Made by a program: the position numbers and the translations under genes. A stretch of 64,000 nucleotides of DNA from Sequoia sempervirens (Eukaryota; Streptophyta; Pinopsida; Cupressales; Cupressaceae): positions 569,536,656-569,600,655 of the forward strand of contig VDFB02193867.1 in the NCBI GenBank assembly GCA_007258455.2. Direction: 5' to 3'. Positions 1 through 11,149 of the stretch are shown piece by piece. Numbering within the stretch: position 1 is the stretch's first letter; each line of letters starts with the position of its first letter. The notes beneath the pieces were generated by a model, which searched no databases, was not told the DNA's origin, and saw only the letters and a list, made by a program, of their open reading frames with translations.

Positions 1-494
1 TTGTGTCGGTGAAGGGGATTGGAAACAGATCTTTAATTGTGACACCGAACGTCGACACATATCCAGATATGCTCGGATTCCTTCTTCAAGGAGATGACAA
101 TCGGTGACACCCAGTTGCTAACTTCTACCTTGAAAATAATGCCTGCTTCTAGCATCTTCTCAATCTCATCATGTACTTTAGCGGCATAATTTTTGTTCAT
201 CCTATAGGGTCTCTTTCATATAGGTTGAGCTCCCAATACGAGAGGGATCCTATGTATGCACAACTCTCGCGATTTTCCCTTCAGGTGCTTGTATGTCTAG
301 GTGAAGGCATCTTTATATTCCATGAAGATTTTGAATGTCGTTGCCTTTAGTACAGGGTCCCAGTCATCACTGACGAGGATCACCTTGGGATTTTCTTCTT
401 CACCAAGGTTTACCTTCTTCAATGTCGGCTCCTCATACTTGATCAGTTTGTCTCTTTTGAACTTGTGGGTTGGTGTCTCATCCGATTCTGCCAT
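1..494 (-). pseudogene. gypsy pol fragment: linker and N-terminal reverse transcriptase
   Basis: An open stretch at 297-494 encodes an acidic linker containing VSDDWDP and EYKDAFT, typical of the segment just before RT in plant gypsy polyproteins. Minus-strand reading of 1-300 continues with recognisable RT entry sequence: HRIPLVLGAQP, then RPYRMNKNYAAKVHDEIEKM and VSNWVSPIV, broken by at least one in-frame stop after the first of these. This is the region that precedes the RT palm. The catalytic YxDD lies beyond the left edge. Not a functional gene as it stands. Confidence 0.75.
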
Positions 495-599
495 GCCTTC
501 CTCATACTCATATTATATCGAAAATGTTTGACTTGTTGAGCCCTTGTCTTCTTCCTCTCCCCCTTCTCTAATTTGTAACTATTGGCATATGGCTTCCAG

Positions 600-1664
600 T
601 GTTGTCATTGATGGCAACCTAAGTCATTATTCTGGTCCACAGATCAGGATTTGTTCACACCAGCAAGTAGAGTAATGAACAAAGTATTACCGGAAGAGAG
701 AATGAAAACAGGGTATCCGGTTAGTACAACGATTTGTATGCTTCAACGGATTATCATTTTGAGTTGTGGATCTCAGGGAAGGTTGTTAAGTATCTATATT
801 ATCTTATTGTTAAATTTTTTGATGGCGCATTAATCGGTGTATAAGTTAGGAGATTTGACTGGATGATTTTCTGTCTATTAGCTCACGATGGCCGACTTAG
901 TGAATATGGCATGTCACGGATATTCGAGGTATAATTAATTAAGGTATCCTATGCTTGAAGATATTGTTTTGGGTCCTAACTATGTCGTGGCCGACTTTTA
1001 CGGGTACGCATCAAATATTAAATGTTGATTGAGCCAACTATTGGAAAATATTTTTATTTTGCTGAAGCCGACATGAAGCGACTAAATCTTTGATAGCGGA
1101 TATATATGAGATTGGTTAATTCATCTTGAAGAGCGAGTGTGTATGTGTTGATGTGTGTGTGAATATCAAAAGATCAGTTGAGCGAAATTTACTTGTGTAG
1201 AAGAGGATTGTTGTGAAGCGAATTAAGGTAGAGTAGAGTGAAGTGTAGAATCAGACAAAAGGTCCAGAATCTGATCTATGAGCCTCACCAGAACTGAAAC
1301 TAGGCATTTGTAGATATTACTTTCTCAGTTCAACTCTTTGTTGTAATCCAAATATGTTGTAAGACAGTGAGCCTTCCTGATTTTGAGCAGTGAGCTCTAG
1401 GCAATGTGCCTGAATGCATGTGCATTCCCCTTTTTCTTCATACTTTTAACAGAGTATAAATTGTGGATTAACCTCCACTGTGGTTTTTCCCCTAACAGGG
1501 TTTCACGTAAAAATCTTGGTGTTATGGTGTTTTGATTGTTTCCTTCATGTGCTTGCATCTTTATTCTATTTAAATGTTGTAAATGGTTTAAGATCTGGAT
1601 TGTAATTTAAATATTGTTGAACACTAATTCACCCCCCCCCTCTTAGTGTTCCTTGAGTCCAACA
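600..1664 (+). mobile_element. solo copia-type LTR
   Basis: The stretch starts TGTTGTCATTGATGG and ends with a C-rich run, CTCTTAGTGTTCC and GAGTCCAACA, both typical of plant Ty1/copia LTRs read on the plus strand. It also has the phrase GTTTTTCCCCTAACAGGGTTT common near the R/U5 part of such LTRs. It interrupts the minus-strand gypsy protease-RT linker. No PBS or internal region follows. The flanking five bases (TCCAG and GTAAC) do not match, so either the TSD has decayed, the ends are a few bases off, or the LTR arose by unequal recombination between two insertions. Confidence 0.65.
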
Positions 1665-2640
1665 GTAACATGTTGCATTCTGGGTGGAATACTTTGTAAT
1701 CCTCCATTTGCTAGTGAAACAACGCGTTTAGTGAATGGTCTCATCCTCGTGCAACTTTCGAGTTCGAGTACACCCTCGGCATTTGATTCCATTGTCTTCC
1801 TTTCCTCCTCGATATCCAACTCCCCTTTGTCCGATTTTGATCCAGAGGAAGCCAGTTCTTCGCTCACAGCCTGGTTCTTCAAATCAATGATGTACTTCTT
1901 CCCATGGCTCTCAATCAAGAATGTGTTCCTCTTCCAATTGTGATCCACCTTGGCGGCAATCAACCATCCTCGTCCCAACAATGCATTGTACGCCTTCTTC
2001 TATAGCGGGATGATGATGAAGTTCAATAGGAATTGATGTGTGCCAATCAAGACTTTTTGTGCCATTAAGGTACTGAGAGGTTTGATGCCATGCTAGTCTG
2101 CACCTACCAGGTGGAATGTCGAGGGCCAGAGGGTCAGATTTCCCAAGCACTTACATGTCTCCTCTGGCAGTACATTCACCCCAAAGCCTCCATCGACGAT
2201 GGTGTTGGAGAGTTTCCTCCCCATGATTTCCATCTGTACGACGGTCAGCTTCCTCTCGACGTTTACTGTGAGTAGCATAGGATCCATGGCCTCTCCTGCC
2301 AATTGTGTATGTTACCTTAATTGGTACGGTTGTGTGAAGCACCTGTTGAACAATGTTTTTCTCGGACTCCAACTGCAACAACGCACTAGCTGCCTTGGAG
2401 GTTCTTCATTCTTTTTCCATTTCCTCTTCCACTTCTGCCCTGGCCTCTTGGAGTCTTTCTTTCTCCGTACAAGGGTCTAGATAATCGGCCTTGTTTATCT
2501 GCGCCCTTGTAATCGCTAGGACCTCCTTGTCAACTGCCTCTAGCATGTTGATGCCTTTTTGCTTCGGGCAGTCGATGTCTTCGTGATTGTCGAGGACCAC
2601 ACCATTTGCACATCCTTCCACCTGCACCTTGACCGTTCTG
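1643..2640 (-). pseudogene. gypsy aspartic protease region
   Basis: Minus-strand pieces at 2093-2302, 1911-2150 and 1643-1981 make one broken coding stretch. The protease active-site region reads TIVDGGFGVNVLPEET, where plant gypsy proteases normally have D-S/G-G-S/A followed by a hydrophobic NIL/VLP-type strand. Downstream, LLGRGWLIA-like sequence (MLGRGWLIAAKVDHNWKRN) matches the C-terminal part of these proteases. The pieces overlap in different frames, so at least two frameshifts are present. The aspartate is kept but the enzyme cannot be made in one piece. Confidence 0.7.
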
Positions 2641-2752
2641 GCATTACCTGGAAAAGTGACCCCATTCGTTGCACTTTCGGCACTGTATCATGGATCTGTC
2701 GTTGTTGGTGTACTAGATTTTGCTTCTTGATGCATTGATATTACTTCTCTGA

Positions 2753-3730
2753 TTATTGCAGTAGCCACCAGGGGATGCATTGTTGTTTTGAGGCTTCGGT
2801 AGTGTGGTCAGAGGGGTTGACTATTCCCCTTGTGTGAAAAACAATTGCAAACTCCTTGTTTTTAGGTTGTACGGGCACTCCTTGACAGAGTGTCCCATAA
2901 CTTGGTAGATGTCGCAAAACATTTTCTTCGGGCAATTCGCCTTTGTGTGACCTTTTGTTTTGCATTTGGTACAACACAATTCATTCGCCTCCTTTGTCCC
3001 ATCTTTGTCGACTTTCAATTCCTTCATCATTCTTATCATATCTCGACGAAGAGCTTGTACAGTTTTTGACGCGTCTTCGCTCTCCCTCGTACTTTCGTCA
3101 TCTATTTTCTTTTTCCCCCGCTAGGATTTTTTTTTCACTCTCAATGTCCATCACATGATTACATGCTTCCACGTAGGAGGATGGAGGTACCACCTTCATT
3201 TTCTTCCGGAGGGAGGGAAGTAGTCCTTCAATGAACCACCTCTTCTTCAGACCATTCATTGGCTGTCTCTAGTTTCCCCAGCAACTCCTTGAGTCTATGA
3301 TTGTAGACTCGTATGTTCTCATTCTTCCCTTGCTTTGTGTTGTAGATTTCTGCTACAATTTCATTGTCATCTCTAAGGAGTTTAAACTCCTACTCAAACA
3401 CCTTCTTTAGTGTTCGCCATGATACTTTGTGTGTTCCATCCAGTTCACTAAACCAATCAATTGCTACGCCCCTTGGCATCACTAGGAATGCCCTCAACTA
3501 GTAATCCACATCGTCTTGACCGTTGGCTATCCAAATGGTCTCGCAAGTCTTGCAGTGTTGTACTGGATCTTCTGACCCATCCCCCGTGAACTTCGACAAC
3601 TTTTGCCTCTCCGCTAGCAGAGTCACCATCCTTCCCCAATGCCCTCCTTGTGTATTAGACCTGATTGGAATGGTTCTCCCACAACATTATGATGCGTCAC
3701 TTGCACTCTCAACCACGTACGAGTCTCTCC
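2753..3730 (-). pseudogene. gypsy gag, capsid-like and zinc-knuckle part
   Basis: At 2821-3039 the protein holds two CCHC-type motifs in tandem: CTKCKTKGHTKANC and then CDIYQVMGHSVKEC, the second having lost its second cysteine (usually CxxC). Upstream on the minus strand (3250-3640) the sequence reads like a retrotransposon gag capsid: WFSELDGTHKVSWRTLKKVF, then IYNTKQGKNENIRVYNHRLK, with stops. Copia A is inserted right at its upstream edge, so the N-terminal gag part continues beyond 9004. Gag would form the virus-like particle and the knuckles would bind element RNA. Confidence 0.75.
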
Positions 3731-4220
3731 TATTAGTTTTAGATCAGGAATGCAAATAAGCAGAAATACAACACAGACCAATTAACACAACGATTTACCC
3801 TGGGAAAACCCTCCTACTTGAGGGAGAAAACCCCAACAAAATGATCTCTTGTATATTAGATGAATAAGTGCAAAAAACTACATACGAATCAGGCCCTAGA
3901 CAAGGCCAAGTCTAATACAAAGAATAGAGACACTTCTCCTTGAAGCGAATCTTGAAAAACACCAATGATGACACTTCTTTTATAATCAAATCTACTGCTA
4001 AGAATGGCGAACTGTTGTTGAAGTGTGAATTTGAGTTGAATGAATTGATGCTTGAATGAGAAGACCCTATCCTCTTTATATACCCAACTAGGCGCCCACC
4101 TTTCTAGGGTCGGCCTAGAAAATACAAGTTTTATATATATAAAAATAAAAAATAAAGGCCAACTTGCCTTGATCAAAATATAATTAGGAGAAAATATCTT
4201 CTGCCGCTACAACACTAACA
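3731..4220 (-). repeat. copia A 3' LTR
   Basis: It matches the 8532-9004 LTR base for base over most of its length. Its outer end on the plus strand is TATTAG, where the other copy has TGTTAG, a point change in the terminal dinucleotide context. The other end is CTACAACACTAACA. The minus-strand TATA box (TATATAAAG) lies at about 4076-4083. Confidence 0.93.
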
Positions 4221-4237
4221 CTCCCTCTTAGCTAGGG
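4221..4237 (-). other. copia A polypurine tract
   Basis: Minus strand reads CCCTAGCTAAGAGGGAG immediately before the 3' LTR, the expected site of plus-strand DNA priming. A second near-copy of the tract occurs at about 4421-4436. Confidence 0.7.
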
Positions 4238-4406
4238 AGGTATTTTCCAAATATCCTCGTCAACATGATGTTGTGATGGAGTCTCTCAACATGACGTCCA
4301 CAATGGCTACTCCCATGTGTGGAAAGAAACACATCTCAGTCTCAAAGATGTACAAGGGCTTTCACCTCATTTCTCCATCTCAGAGAAATATACATTATCA
4401 CAAATC

Positions 4407-5834
4407 TTAATGATGTTGAGTCTCCCTCTTAGCAAGGGTGACATTCTCCACTACCCCAAGCTTGTCTCGGAAATGTGTAAACTTCACTCTGGAGAGAGGC
4501 TTGGTGAGAATATCAGTTGTCTGATCATCAGTGCAAATGTACTTGAGTTGAATTGCTTTCCTCAACACCATGTCTCTGATGTAATGATACTTGCTCTCCA
4601 CATGCTTTGTCCTATCATGAAATACATGATTTACCGAGAGCTTCACATTGCTTTGATTATCACAATGAATCACAGTTGGCTCCAATGTTTGACCAAACAA
4701 TCCTGCAAGGAGCTTTCGAAGCCACACTGCTTCTCAAGTTGCTACACATGTTGCAATGTATTTAGCCTCTGTGGTGCTTAGAGCCACAGATGTCTGCTTC
4801 TTGCTACACCAAGAAATCATGGCAGACCCCAAGCTGAAACAACATCCAGAGGTGCTCTTCCTATCACTTACACTCCCGGCCCAATCAGAATCAGAATAGC
4901 CTTGTAACTTCAAATCTTCACTAGAAGTATATCTCAAACCATATCCCACAGTACCACGCAAGTATCTCAAAATATGCTTTGTTGCAACTAGATGTATTTG
5001 TCTTGGCTCACACATGAATTGACTGAGAGCACTCACTGCATAACAAATGTCTGGTCTGGTGTTGACTAGATACATCAATGATCCAATCAATTGTCTATAC
5101 ATGGTGGGATCTACCAAATCTGAATCGACTGTTGAGTCACTTAACTTCTTCAAATTTGTCTCCATAGGTGTAGACATGGACTTACAGTCCATCATCCCAA
5201 ATCTCCTCAATATATCTATAATGTATTTCCCTTGACTTAGAATGATCTCATTAGGTCTTTGCCACACCTCCAGTCCTAGGAAGTAATGCATAAGACCAAG
5301 ATCCTTCATCTCAAACTTAGAGGCTGACTCTTTCTTGCATTTGACAATGAGCTTCTCTGCTCTAGTGAGAAATAAATCATCATAAAGAACCAATATCAAG
5401 GCCTCACCATCAACTATCTTGAAGTAAAGGTTGGAATTTGCATCATTCTTGGAGAATCCCAAGCTCACCAAATATTTATCAATCCTTTCATACCATGCAT
5501 GAGGTGCTTGTTTAAGACCATACAAGGCCTTCTTCAATCTACATACATGACTCCTTCCGATGAATCACAAAACCATCTGGTTGTTCATGTACACTTCTTC
5601 AATCACACCATTAAGAAATGTAGTCTTTACGTCCATTTGATGTAACTTCCAGCCTTTAGCGGATGCAATAGCAATAATTGTTATGATAGAAGTGTATCGA
5701 GCAACAAGAGAAAATGTCTCCTCATAATCTATTCCCTCCTTTTGAGAGACACCTCTTGCCACAAATCTTGCCTTGTGTTTCTCAATGCTAACATTAGCTG
5801 CATGTTTGATTTTGTAGAGCCATTTGGAAGACAC
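4407..5834 (-). pseudogene. copia A reverse transcriptase and RNase H
   Basis: Three minus-strand pieces (5565-5834, 4734-5537, 4407-4727) make the RT and RNase H. RT begins with SSKWLYKIKHAA, then QMDVKTTFLNGVIEE, a classic copia RT motif. Next come KKALYGLKQAPHAWYERID and the active site LILVLYDDLFLT, which has YDD where copia B keeps YVDD: one codon is missing. RNase H shows SDSDWAGSVSDRKSTSG, ALSTTEAKYIA and IHCDNQSNVKLS. It ends TDILTKPLSRVKF, the normal C-terminus of copia pol. Frameshifts separate the pieces. Confidence 0.92.
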
Positions 5835-6311
5835 TACTGATTTCCCTTAAGGTCTCATAACAACATCCCATACATCATTTTTAATGATGGACTAATACTC
5901 TTTTGTCATTGCATCTCTCCATACCTGCTGGTTGGATGCCTCCTCAAAAGTGGAGGGCTCAGAATCAATGATATGACTCATCAATGCCACATAGCTTGGA
6001 AACTTTTGCGGTCTCTTGCTTTACCTAAAGGTGCCTCGAGGAGCTGCATACTTTTATGCCTCTTGCATAGTTTGTCAAGCCCATAGAGGCCTCTTCCGAC
6101 CTACGACAATGTCTCTAGGCCCATCAGTTGGCTCTATAGGGTCAACTGGATCAATAGTCTCGGTCGGTTCGTTGGACTCCCTTAGAATGTCAGGAGATAT
6201 GTCCATATCCTGAGAAGTCTCCTGCTCTTCACTATCTATCTCCATATAAGATCCTTTAGATCTTTTGAAGGCTACTTCCTCTTCGAAGGAGACATCCCTG
6301 TTGATCTCAAT

Positions 6312-7160
6312 CTATTTTTGTCCTGGAATATAAACTTTGTAGGCCTTTGAAGACTCACTGTATCCCATGAATATACCTTTCTTGCCTGAAGGTTCTAGCT
6401 TTGATCTTTTATCCTTGGGCACATGAATGTAAACAGGACAACCAAAAATTCTTAAATGACTAACCTCAGTTTTCACACCTGTGAAGGCCTCCTTAGAAGT
6501 CATGTTTCCCAATATTCGATGAGGGCTTTTGTTTTGAACATACAAGGCGGTTCTGGAAGCTTCTGCCCATAGGAAAGTCTGTAAATCTTGATCATGAATC
6601 ATAGCCTTGGCTGCCTCTACTATGGATTTGTTTTTTCTTTCAACAACTCCATTTTGTTGAGGGTTGTAGGGAACACAACTCCCTCTTGATCCCTGCCTCA
6701 ATGCAAAAATTACGAAAACCTCCAAAAGTGTATTTTCCTCCATTATTTGATCTCAGAACCTTCATCCTTTTCCCGGACATGTTTTCAACTTGAGCCTTGA
6801 ATTCTTTGAATCTATCAAGGACTTCCTCAAACTCCTTAGATTTCAAGAAGTAAATCCAAGTCTTTCGAGAATAATCATCAATGAAAATCACATAGTACCA
6901 AAATCCACTCAAGGATGCCACAAACACTGGTCCACATAAATCAAAATGAACAAGATCTAAATTCCCTTAGATCTATTGTCACTACTATGGAAGGGACTCT
7001 TGATATTCTTACCAAATGCACATCCTCTACAAATGCCATTGTGCTCGAGACCAAGCTTAGGAAGACCAGTAACCATCTTCTCCATGGATGGAAGGGCTCT
7101 AAAGTGTAAGTGAGCAAGTCTCCTATGCCATAACTCACTCAAACTAATAGAGTCGTGCAA
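6312..7160 (-). pseudogene. copia A integrase
   Basis: The zinc-binding HHCC pre-integrase domain reads ELWHRRLAHLHFRALPSM, then CRGCAFGKN. The DDE catalytic core follows with VIFIDDYSRKTWIYFLKSKE and SNNGGKYTFGGF (the second acidic position is now N instead of the usual SDNGGE-type aspartate), then PYNPQQNGVVERKN with the catalytic glutamate. The C-terminal part has HLRIFGCPVYIHVPKDKRSK and KGIFMGYSESSKAYKVY. Pieces lie in overlapping frames, so frameshifts have broken it. The enzyme family inserts cDNA into chromosomes. Confidence 0.9.
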
Positions 7161-7175
7161 TAATGTTTGAACTGG

Positions 7176-7529
7176 TCAAACTGATAATCTGTATAGGCTC
7201 TCCTGACGAACGCCAATCACACGAGCTGATTTTATACTAGAGTTCTTAGGCCAAGCAAGAACTTTCCCTTCAGAAAAGGAAACCTTGTACCCTTTGTCCT
7301 CCAAGGCTGAAATAGAGACAATATTTCTTTTGATCCCTGGTACAAACAAGACATCACTCAAATGAAGAGGGATCCCTGAATCTAGTTGGAAAGAAGTGGC
7401 CCCAACTCCCTGTACAAAATAAAAAGCATCATCTCCAATTATCACTTGCAAGTTAGTCTCTTTCTCTACTAAGTCTGTAAGATGCTCTCTGTATCCTGTA
7501 ATGTGACGTGAAGCACCACTATCTATCAA
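7176..7529 (-). pseudogene. copia A aspartic protease
   Basis: Starts at MIDSGASRHITGYREHLTDL: the D-S-G-A-S/T triad with the SRHIT strand is diagnostic of copia proteases. It is followed by LHLSDVLFVPGIKRNIVSIS, the second conserved stretch, and leads into the pre-integrase region. A stop or frame change separates it from gag upstream. The active-site aspartate is kept. Confidence 0.9.
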
Positions 7530-8434
7530 TCAAGTGTCACTGTTAGTTGGAACATTGCTTGAAAGAGCGGAGATGAATAGAAATCCCTCTGAGTCATCTC
7601 TAGATTCCTTTTGAGGTGACACATCATCAATATCTACAATAGAAGCATGCTGCTTTGACTTTAATATGCAATCTCGAGCATAGTGACCATACTTGTCACA
7701 CTTGTAACATTGAATGTGAGAGAGGTCCTTCTTCTTCGGTTCTGGAACAAAATCTAATTTTTTGTCTCTATTCCGCTTGAAATTGCCTTTTTTCCCTTCT
7801 CTTCCTTTTCTTCTAGAAGCATGTGCAGCAAGGAGATGACTTTCTTCATTATGAGAGTTTCGCCCATTTCCTCTTGCTGCCAATCTGGATTCTTCTTGAA
7901 TGCAATCAGCTCGAAAATGATCAAACTTGGGCAACCTAGATCTCCCATTGATGCTTTGAATAAAGGGCTCCCAAGATTGAGGAAGACCATTCAATGCTAA
8001 CATAACCAAATCTCTATCTTCAACTATGTCTCCAATAGTGCATAGTTGATCTCTCAATTCAGAAATCTTCATGAAGAAAGAAATGACTGAATCTCCTTTA
8101 GCCATTTTTATATGATGGAGTTGTCTCAAAGCAAGGGCTCTGCTAGTATTGTTGATCTCATACAATCCTTCTAGAGCCTCAAACATTTCTTTGGTTGTCT
8201 TCATCTTGGAGATAATTGGAACTAGGTGATCCTTCACGAGTCTATCATGATTTTTCTAGCCTTCGTGCCATTTTTTTTCCATTGAATTTTCTTTGCATCA
8301 TCGAATGGCTTAGGCACATCATTTTCCACGAAATCTAGAAGATCATTCTCTTCTAAGGCAATGAGAACTCTAAATTTCCAAGAGTTGAAATTTGATGCTC
8401 CATCAAGCCTATCTTCTACCTTGACGTCGTTCAC
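7530..8434 (-). pseudogene. copia A gag
   Basis: The N-terminus (8234-8434) reads RLDGASNFNSWKFRVLIALE, the usual plant copia gag start. It ends at a stop/frame change after ARKIMIDS and continues at 7530-8237 with the UBN2-type gag domain (LRQLHHIKMAKGDSVISFFM, MLALNGLPQSWEPFIQSI). A lysine-rich stretch and one CCHC knuckle (CYKCDKYGHYARDC) end the domain. Length and order are normal for the family. The frame change in the first quarter makes it non-functional. Confidence 0.9.
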
Positions 8435-8519
8435 GATCTTTGTTTCTTTGAGAGACTTCCCTAGAGAAAGAGTTGTCTTGACTACTTAACCAAATCTGAT
8501 CGGATCTTTCCTTAAACCC

Positions 8520-8531
8520 GCTCTGATACCA
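8520..8531 (-). other. copia A primer binding site (initiator Met tRNA)
   Basis: Minus strand TGGTATCAGAGC, directly abutting the 5' LTR end, complementary to the 3' end of plant initiator Met tRNA. Confidence 0.92.
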
Positions 8532-9004
8532 TGTTAGTTTTAGATCAGAAATATAGCACATAGATCAATGAACACAACGATTTACCCTGGGAAAACCCTC
8601 CTACTTGAGGGAGAAAAACCCAACAAAATGATCTCTTATATATCATATGAATAAGTGCAAAAAACTGCGTACAAATCAGGCCCTAGACAAGGCCAAGTCT
8701 AATTCAAAGAATAGACACTTCTCCTTGAAGCGAATCTTGAAAAACACCAATGATGACACTTCTTTTAGAATCGAATTTGCTGCTAAGAATGGCGAACTAT
8801 TGCTGAAGTGTGAATTTGAGTTGAATGAATTGATGCTTGAATGAGAGGACTCTATCCTCTTTATATACCCAACTAGGCACCCACCTTTCTAGGGATGACC
8901 TAGAAAATACAAGTTTTATATATAAAAAAATAATAATAAAGGCCGACCTGCCTTGATCAAAATATAATTAGGAGAAAATATCTCCCACCGCTACAACACT
9001 AACA
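8532..9004 (-). repeat. copia A 5' LTR
   Basis: Plus-strand TGTTAGTTTTAGATCAG to CTACAACACTAACA. Near-identical to the 3731-4220 copy. The minus-strand TATA sequence lies near 8860-8870. The host target TCTCC follows directly. Confidence 0.93.
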
Positions 9005-9900
9005 TCTCCCACGTCTTTTGTCAGCGTCCTCGACACCTCGAGTCTTCTGGGGTTCGTTCTGGTACTCCCTCTGCCCTAGGGTCGTAGGCTCAAATCTTCT
9101 AGTCCTTAGCTCTTTGTCATCATCTAATATGGACAACTCCCAAATGTGTCGTATATTGCTCTCAAGCTCTTCAGTCACTTCATTTTCATTTTCATAAATT
9201 CTATATCTTTCTTCATACAATGTGCTGAAGGGTCCTTCGTCCCTTTCCTCAACAAGACTTTGATGTGCTCTTATGATAGATCGGTCTATTCCATCAAGGT
9301 TCTGGTGTGCTCTTATAATGGATTGATTTATTTTAGTTATATCTTCATTGATTTCTTTGTCAATTTGCTTTAGCCTTTGCCTTTGGTTTTCTTGCTCCTG
9401 TAACCTGAGTGATCACCGAACCTTTTCTTCCTGTGTTTCGTGCCTGATTGGTACTCGGTTCTTATCTTTATTAGGTTGTATGGGCATTAAAGGTTGGTCG
9501 TACGATCATTGGTTGTCGGGAGTACGACTTCCGCTAGTATCATGTTCTTCCTATTCCTGCTTGGTTCTCTCCTCGTACCGCTGCAATATTTGTTGCCTTC
9601 GGTGTTCCTGGTCACTTTCCGCTCAAAGATCCTGCAAGATGATGAAATGGCGAGCTAGCAGCCTTAGCAAACGGTTGAGGAGATGGTCAACCTCATCATT
9701 CACTTGCAGTCTATCCCGGATGACTACCTGAGGGATCTCTCGCCTAAGAGCTTCCCTCTGTACGTGATCCCTTAACGATAGGTCCCACAGGTTCACCAAA
9801 TCCTATGTCAAATTGTCTTCCCTTTCTTCATTTGTTTGTACAGGTTCTTCCATTGGTCAACCCATTACGACGCCATCTTACCGTTGGGTGATTTCCCTAA
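9005..9900 (-). pseudogene. gypsy gag N-terminal part and leader
   Basis: This is the host gypsy sequence resuming after copia A. Minus-strand reading around 8999-9220 gives an acidic, charged N-terminal piece (YRIYENENEVTEELESNIR) with no clear domain. The rest (9220-9900) reads as a broken, arginine-rich and low-complexity leader up to the PBS. It is called gag only by position between PBS and the capsid-like part. Confidence 0.5.
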
Positions 9901-9909
9901 GTACACTTA

Positions 9910-9922
9910 GGCAACGGCGCCA
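9910..9922 (-). other. gypsy primer binding site (Asp tRNA type)
   Basis: Minus strand TGGCGCCGTTGCC, the common PBS of plant gypsy elements matched to Asp tRNA, two bases inside the LTR end at 9925. Confidence 0.85.
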
Positions 9923-9924
9923 AA

Positions 9925-10337
9925 TGTTTACTCACACGACACATTTCAACGTACTACAAGAGTAAACGAGAATAACTTATAGAACATAACTCACGTACTA
10001 GAAGATAATGCACAAAATGATCATACTTGTCTTTATTGATAGAATATATGTCAGTACAATCACAACATGAACAATCATAGCAATAGTATCAATTGATTAC
10101 ATGACTCTGAATACATATAGTGCGTTGACGGTGGTTGAAGGACCAACCGTCGTGTCCCTTCATTACACTAATTATTCCATCAGGAACTAATTCTTGAACC
10201 CACTAACTAACATGACCACAAGACAAGTACGTAAACAACAATTACATGAAATATTAAACTAACTAAAGTCTTATTTATTACCCATGGCCAACTAAGTACA
10301 ATTTCGGCCGGCTACATCGAGTTTGTTGATACAGACA
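9925..10337 (-). repeat. gypsy 5' LTR, outer edge approximate
   Basis: Begins on the plus strand with TGTTTACTC just past the PBS. The likely outer end is GATACAGACA, giving a TG...CA LTR of about 0.4 kb. The partner LTR is outside the window, so the right edge is a best guess. Confidence 0.5.
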
Positions 10338-11149
10338 TAGGATTTGTTTAAATATAGTTAATCACATTTCATGCATGATTGAATGTTCTTATCTTTTTCT
10401 AAATCAAGGTTTATTTATAAGTAAGCATTTTATGAAAATAGAATTAATATAAATGAATCAAAAAAAGCCAATAGTAGTTATGGCCTAGGATAAAGCTTTA
10501 CCAAACAAACTCTATCTTTGGGAGCATGTCTGAAGGCAGATGACTTCCTTTTCTATAAAATCTGAGAAGAGACTGCAAAATGAAATAATTGATTGTACAT
10601 AAAAATTGGGGGGGTGAAGAATCTTCAAGAAGTGTTTATCTTCATGTATTGGGAGCGGCTTGCCTCCATGCTTTGGCTGCTCAATATACTTGGTTTTATG
10701 GTGCTATGAATTTCAAGGTTTCACTCTGGTGTATGCCTGGATTTTACTTCAGATTCTGTTAAATTATATTACTATTCTCCAAATTTCCGGATTTTTGTTT
10801 TGGTTTATTTCGGTGATATCAGGGGGATGATTTTGCAGCTTGTGCACCATAGCATCATATCTAGAATGAACTCAGAACCAAAAAGAGAGATAGAAGCTAG
10901 TCTAAGCAGGCTATGGAAAAAAATTCCAGCATTGGTTCAGAACTATTGCATAGAATGCCTAGTACATCGTCTTCATCTTAAAATAGGGCAGAAAAGTTAA
11001 CATTTGTTAGACTAGGTCCCCTTCTCTCATGTCATATCATCAGAGAGCTATTTCTTCCAGCCTGTGCATAATCCAAATTTGAACAGACAACATTAAATTT
11101 CAGTTGGCTTAGTGGATTGGCCATCACAAGTAAATTTCAGAGCAAAGTT

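Larger units (their letters stand above)
3731..9004 (-). mobile_element. Ty1/copia retrotransposon A, complete with both LTRs
   Basis: Two LTRs (3731-4220 and 8532-9004) flank a full gag-PR-INT-RT-RH order on the minus strand. The element is bounded by the duplicated target TCTCC (3726-3730 and 9005-9009), and the gypsy host sequence continues across the insertion. PBS complementary to initiator Met tRNA (TGGTATCAGAGC) lies at 8520-8531, directly inside the 5' LTR. A purine tract abuts the 3' LTR at 4221 onward. Coding is broken by several frameshifts, and the RT active site has lost a residue, so it is a fossil. It is closely related to copia B at 52643-58431. Confidence 0.95.
1..10337 (-). 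mobile_element. Ty3/gypsy LTR retrotransposon, partial, degenerate, nested insertions
   Basis: Read on the minus strand, the order is 5' LTR (about 9925-10337), Asp-type primer binding site (9910-9922), gag with two zinc knuckles, protease and the start of reverse transcriptase, which runs off the left edge of the window. The 3' LTR is therefore outside. Two later insertions split it: a copia-type LTR at 600-1664 and copia A at 3731-9004. The gag-PR-RT order and the PBS type are known for plant gypsy elements of the Tat/Athila side. All coding parts hold stops and frame changes, so this copy is dead. Right boundary is approximate. Confidence 0.85.
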
